DNA of 64,000 bases from Chryseobacterium taiwanense (GTDB lineage Bacteria; Bacteroidota; Bacteroidia; Flavobacteriales; Weeksellaceae), in NCBI RefSeq assembly GCF_000813825.1, contig NZ_JWTA01000009.1:50104-114103 (forward strand), in the 5' to 3' direction. Below, in pieces: positions 60,949 through 64,000 of this stretch; the stretch's first letter is position 1; each line of letters begins with the position of its first letter. The translations under genes and the position numbers were made by a program. The notes beneath the pieces are model-generated. The model did not search any database. It saw only the letters and a program-made list of their open reading frames with translations, and was not told the DNA's origin.

Positions 60949-60962
60949 GTGACATTTTGACA
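60949..60962 (-). promoter_or_regulatory. Candidate heat-shock element upstream of htpG
   Basis: On the minus strand it reads TGTCAAAATGTCAC, a direct repeat of TGTCA with 3 bases between, followed by TTTTCAGC. It matches the block before groES at 12 of 14 positions and lies 63 bases before the htpG start. Confidence 0.45.
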
Positions 60963-61041
60963 CTCTTATAATGAAGTGATGCACTGAAAAAGGTTTTATC
61001 AAAGAAATATCTTACTTTTAAACTTTAAAAAGTATTTAAAA

Positions 61042-63936
61042 ATGAAGTTGAGAAGTACAGTTTTTATTCTGTTCCTCATGAGTTATTTCGTGTATGGACA
61101 GAAAAAGCCTTTAGATCATTCAGTCTATGATAACTGGCAAAGTATCGGAGCAAGAAAAATTTCCAATGACGGAAAATGGATTTCCTATTCTGTGGATGCG
61201 CAGGAAGGAAATTCCAACCTTTTTCTATATTCCCCTAAAAATAAAATTTCAAAACAGTTTGCAAGAGCAACCAAATCTGATTTTACAAATGATTCTAAGT
61301 TTGCTGTTTTCCAGATCCGTCCATTATATAAGGATATAAAAGCGGTAAAAGACAAAAAACTGAAACAGGATAAATTGGTAAAAGACAGTCTTGCAATAGT
61401 TAATCTTTCGAATATTACAGTAGAAAAAATTCCGAATGTAAAAGGGTTTAAAATTCCTGAAAAAGGAGGTTCGTATGTTGCTTATCTGTTGGAAAATATG
61501 AAAGATAAATCGAACGGTACTTCGGATAAAGAAGATGGGGATGAAAAGAAAGATGAGGATAACAATGCAAAACCTTTGCAGTTGGTCGTTCGAAATCTTT
61601 TGGATGGGAAAAGTACAACGTATGATAATGTAATCCGCTATGAATTCAGTAAAAACGGAAAGCAGCTAGTTTTTGTAACCAAAAAATCGGAAGAGAAGAA
61701 AAGCAAGGATAAGAAAGAGGAGAAGGATTCCGGAGATGAAAAGGTTGCAGAGAAAAAGGATAATGATAAATCAAAACCTAAGAAATATGCACTTGAAACT
61801 GTACAGGTTGTTGATCTTCAAAAAAGATCTGTAACTAAGATTTCTGAAATGGAAGGCGATTTTTCACAATTGTCATTTGATGAAGATGGAAATCAGTTAG
61901 CATTTGTGGGAACTTCCTCTGCGCAGAATGATCTAGTGAAATTGTATCAATTGTATTATTTTAATTTTAAAACGAATAAAAAGGAAATCGTAACCAATGA
62001 AAATGCCCAAATGAAAAAGAATTGGGTAGTCTCCGAAAACCGTTTCCCGATTTTCAGTAAGAACGGAAAGCAATTGTATTTCGGTGTTGCTCCGAAACCT
62101 GTTGCCAAAGATACTGCCATGATCGCGAATGATCATGCTGTTGTAGATATCTGGAACTATAAAGATGATTATCTGCAAACAGTACAGCTCAAGGAATTGA
62201 AAAATGATTTGAAAAAATCTTATGCTGCAGTCATGCAAACGGAAAAGCCCGATTTTTTTAGAAATATTGATGGAGAGGATTTGGATACGCTACGATTGGT
62301 AAACGATGGAAATGCTGATTTTGTCATCGGTATGACAAGTTTAAATAGCCGTATTTCTTCTCAATGGGAAGGTGCAACAAAGAAAACGTATTTCCTGATT
62401 GACAATAAAACCGGAAACAGAACGGAAATTATTCGAGATTTGAATGGCTCGGTTGCCGTTTCTCCACTTGGTAAGTTTATTGTGATTTTTGACAGAGAAA
62501 AAGGAGCTTGGCTAAGCTATAATGTTAAAACAAAACAAACGCTTCCATTGAATAGCGGATTGCCAGTTTCTTTTGTAGATGAAGAATTTGATATGCCGGA
62601 TTTTCCAAATGCTTATGGTATTGCTTCGTGGACAGATAATGATGAGTCGGTGATTATCAAAGACCGTTTTGATCTTTGGGAATTTTTCCTGAACGGTTCT
62701 AAAAAGCCAAGAAATATGACGAATGGTTTTGGACGCAAAAATAAAATAACGTTTGATACCTACGATTTGGATAAAGATATTAAAAGTTTAAATCGTAAAG
62801 CTTCTATTTATTTATCAGCATTTGATAATACATCCAAAGCAAACGGAATTTTTAAAACAGCTGTTCAATCGAATTCTGATCCGGTGAAAATCCAAATGGA
62901 AAATGTCTGGGGATACAGAAGTCTTCAAAAAGCAAAAAATGCAGACGAGTATATTTTGGTAAAAGAATCGTATACAGATTCTCCAAATATTTTTGTTACA
63001 TCCAATTTCTCTGAACAACAAGAATTAAGTAACACCAACCCACAACAAAGTACTTATAATTGGGGAACAAGTGAACTTGTAAACTGGACAACTCCAAAAG
63101 GAAATTCATCTACAGGAGTATTGTATAAGCCGGAAAATTTCGATCCGAGTAAAAAATACCCAATGATTGTCTATTTCTATGAAAAACTCACAGACAACCT
63201 GAATCGTTATGTAGCGCCTGCTCCAACACCTTCAAGATTGAATATTTCTTATTTCGTAAGCAATGGATATTTGGTTTTTACTCCTGATATTTCCTATGTT
63301 GATGGTCTTCCCGGAGAATCAGCAATGGAATATATCAATTCCGGAGTAGAAAAACTGAAACAGAATTCATGGGTTGATGGAACTAAAATAGGAATTCAGG
63401 GACAAAGCTGGGGAGGTTATCAGGTGGCTTATCTTATTGCGCATACGGATATGTATGCAGCAGCGTGGAGTGGTGCTCCGGTTGTTAATATGACTTCCGC
63501 ATATGGCGGAATCCGATGGTCTTCAGGAATGAACCGTCAGTTCCAATATGAGAAATCGCAGAGTAGATTAGGAAAAAATCTATGGGAAGCACCGGAATTG
63601 TACATTAAGAATTCACCATTGTTTACGATTGATCAGGTGAAAACTCCGGTGGTGATCATGAGTAATGATAAAGATGGAGCTGTGCCTTGGTATCAGGGAA
63701 TTGAAATGTTTACGGCGTTGAGACGTTTGGGAAAACCGGTATGGCTTCTGAATTATAACGGAGACGATCATAATTTGATAAAACGTCAGAACAGAAAGGA
63801 TATTCAAATCCGTGAACAGCAGTTTTTTGATTATTATCTGAAAGGGGCTAAAGCTCCGGTTTGGATGACAAAAGGTGTTCCTGCCACCCAAAAAGGGAAA
63901 GATTGGGGATTTGAACTAACGGAGGATAAACCTTAA
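61042..63936 (+). CDS. S9-family peptidase (prolyl oligopeptidase type)
   Basis: A 964-residue serine peptidase with a signal peptide (about residues 1-19, V-Y-G-Q). A long beta-propeller (about 30-680) gates the C-terminal alpha/beta-hydrolase domain. The catalytic Ser789 is in G-Q-S-W-G-G-Y, Asp878 in K-D-G-A-V-P-W, and His910 in G-D-D-H-N-L. A low-complexity Lys/Glu/Asp stretch (about 155-245) interrupts the propeller. It probably cleaves short peptides outside the cytoplasm. A hairpin follows its stop. Confidence 0.94.
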   Translation: MKLRSTVFILFLMSYFVYGQKKPLDHSVYDNWQSIGARKISNDGKWISYSVDAQEGNSNLFLYSPKNKISKQFARATKSDFTNDSKFAVFQIRPLYKDIKAVKDKKLKQDKLVKDSLAIVNLSNITVEKIPNVKGFKIPEKGGSYVAYLLENMKDKSNGTSDKEDGDEKKDEDNNAKPLQLVVRNLLDGKSTTYDNVIRYEFSKNGKQLVFVTKKSEEKKSKDKKEEKDSGDEKVAEKKDNDKSKPKKYALETVQVVDLQKRSVTKISEMEGDFSQLSFDEDGNQLAFVGTSSAQNDLVKLYQLYYFNFKTNKKEIVTNENAQMKKNWVVSENRFPIFSKNGKQLYFGVAPKPVAKDTAMIANDHAVVDIWNYKDDYLQTVQLKELKNDLKKSYAAVMQTEKPDFFRNIDGEDLDTLRLVNDGNADFVIGMTSLNSRISSQWEGATKKTYFLIDNKTGNRTEIIRDLNGSVAVSPLGKFIVIFDREKGAWLSYNVKTKQTLPLNSGLPVSFVDEEFDMPDFPNAYGIASWTDNDESVIIKDRFDLWEFFLNGSKKPRNMTNGFGRKNKITFDTYDLDKDIKSLNRKASIYLSAFDNTSKANGIFKTAVQSNSDPVKIQMENVWGYRSLQKAKNADEYILVKESYTDSPNIFVTSNFSEQQELSNTNPQQSTYNWGTSELVNWTTPKGNSSTGVLYKPENFDPSKKYPMIVYFYEKLTDNLNRYVAPAPTPSRLNISYFVSNGYLVFTPDISYVDGLPGESAMEYINSGVEKLKQNSWVDGTKIGIQGQSWGGYQVAYLIAHTDMYAAAWSGAPVVNMTSAYGGIRWSSGMNRQFQYEKSQSRLGKNLWEAPELYIKNSPLFTIDQVKTPVVIMSNDKDGAVPWYQGIEMFTALRRLGKPVWLLNYNGDDHNLIKRQNRKDIQIREQQFFDYYLKGAKAPVWMTKGVPATQKGKDWGFELTEDKP

Positions 63937-63941
63937 TTGAA

Positions 63942-63976
63942 TTTTATTTTCGGCGGCTTTGCTGCCGAAAATAAAA
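63942..63976 (+). terminator. Terminator of the S9 peptidase gene
   Basis: A 16-bp stem, TTTTATTTTCGGCGGC with GCTGCCGAAAATAAAA (one G-T wobble) around TTT, begins 6 bases past the stop codon. The core resembles the hairpin at 57952-57982. Confidence 0.75.
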
Positions 63977-64000
63977 ATGGATAAAAAAAGCTCGGCGGGA

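Noticed and set aside
60886..61002. 39-residue N-terminal extension of HtpG
   Set aside because: HtpG proteins start at the M-T-K-G-N-I motif; the extra codons cross the candidate regulatory element and promoter.

Overview
The window is a 64 kb stretch of an AT-rich genome from the Bacteroidota, class Flavobacteriia, most likely Chryseobacterium or a close relative. This is inferred from several things seen together: proteins ending in type IX secretion sorting domains, a SusC/SusD pair, a fused CcoN-CcoO oxidase with a one-haem CcoP, a TamB/TamL pair, TAnnTTTG-type promoter elements, and many small protein families typical of that group. No species was identified by a search.

Layout. Bases 1-9300 hold a truncated secreted protein, ribB behind an FMN riboswitch, and a run of small minus-strand genes: two DUF1801 proteins, DUF2200, an M48 membrane protease, DinB, DUF2461, a lipoprotein, the rifampin ADP-ribosyltransferase Arr, and a kelch-repeat protein exported by type IX secretion. 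Bases 9396-13453 form the most unusual locus: an ApeA-type HEPN anti-phage gene, a decayed second copy of the groEL 3' end with its terminator, a 93-residue protein made of four exact-length 19-residue repeats, then intact groEL and groES. Bases 13737-25233 carry a large protein with an internally duplicated uncharacterised domain, an M1 aminopeptidase beside HupE and DUF6702 proteins, ACP phosphodiesterase, a secreted metalloprotease, radA and YceI.

Bases 25378-36154 are mostly core genes (pyrG, yidC, rnhB, argS) around an orphan SusC/SusD nutrient-uptake pair. Bases 36303-50887 hold a duplicated DUF4822 lipoprotein, a tamB-tamL-yihY operon for outer-membrane assembly, the ccoNO-ccoP respiratory oxidase, a small XRE regulator and a type I phosphodiesterase. 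Bases 51073-63936 hold an amino-acid permease, tRNA-Gln, a MenE-like ligase, ArfB, a deoxyhypusine-synthase homologue, an acyltransferase starting at TTG, a 48-residue small gene, an SDR dehydrogenase, an alkyltransferase-like DNA-repair protein, an alpha/beta hydrolase, htpG and an S9 peptidase.

Working together: GroES/GroEL and HtpG are folding machines, and their upstream regions share a 14-base near-match that may be a heat-shock element. TamB/TamL and YidC serve envelope biogenesis. CcoNO/CcoP is a terminal oxidase that would accept electrons from menaquinone-based respiration, to which the MenE-like ligase may contribute. The best candidate for an undescribed system is the insertion-like structure at the groEL 3' end that carries the repeat protein next to ApeA.
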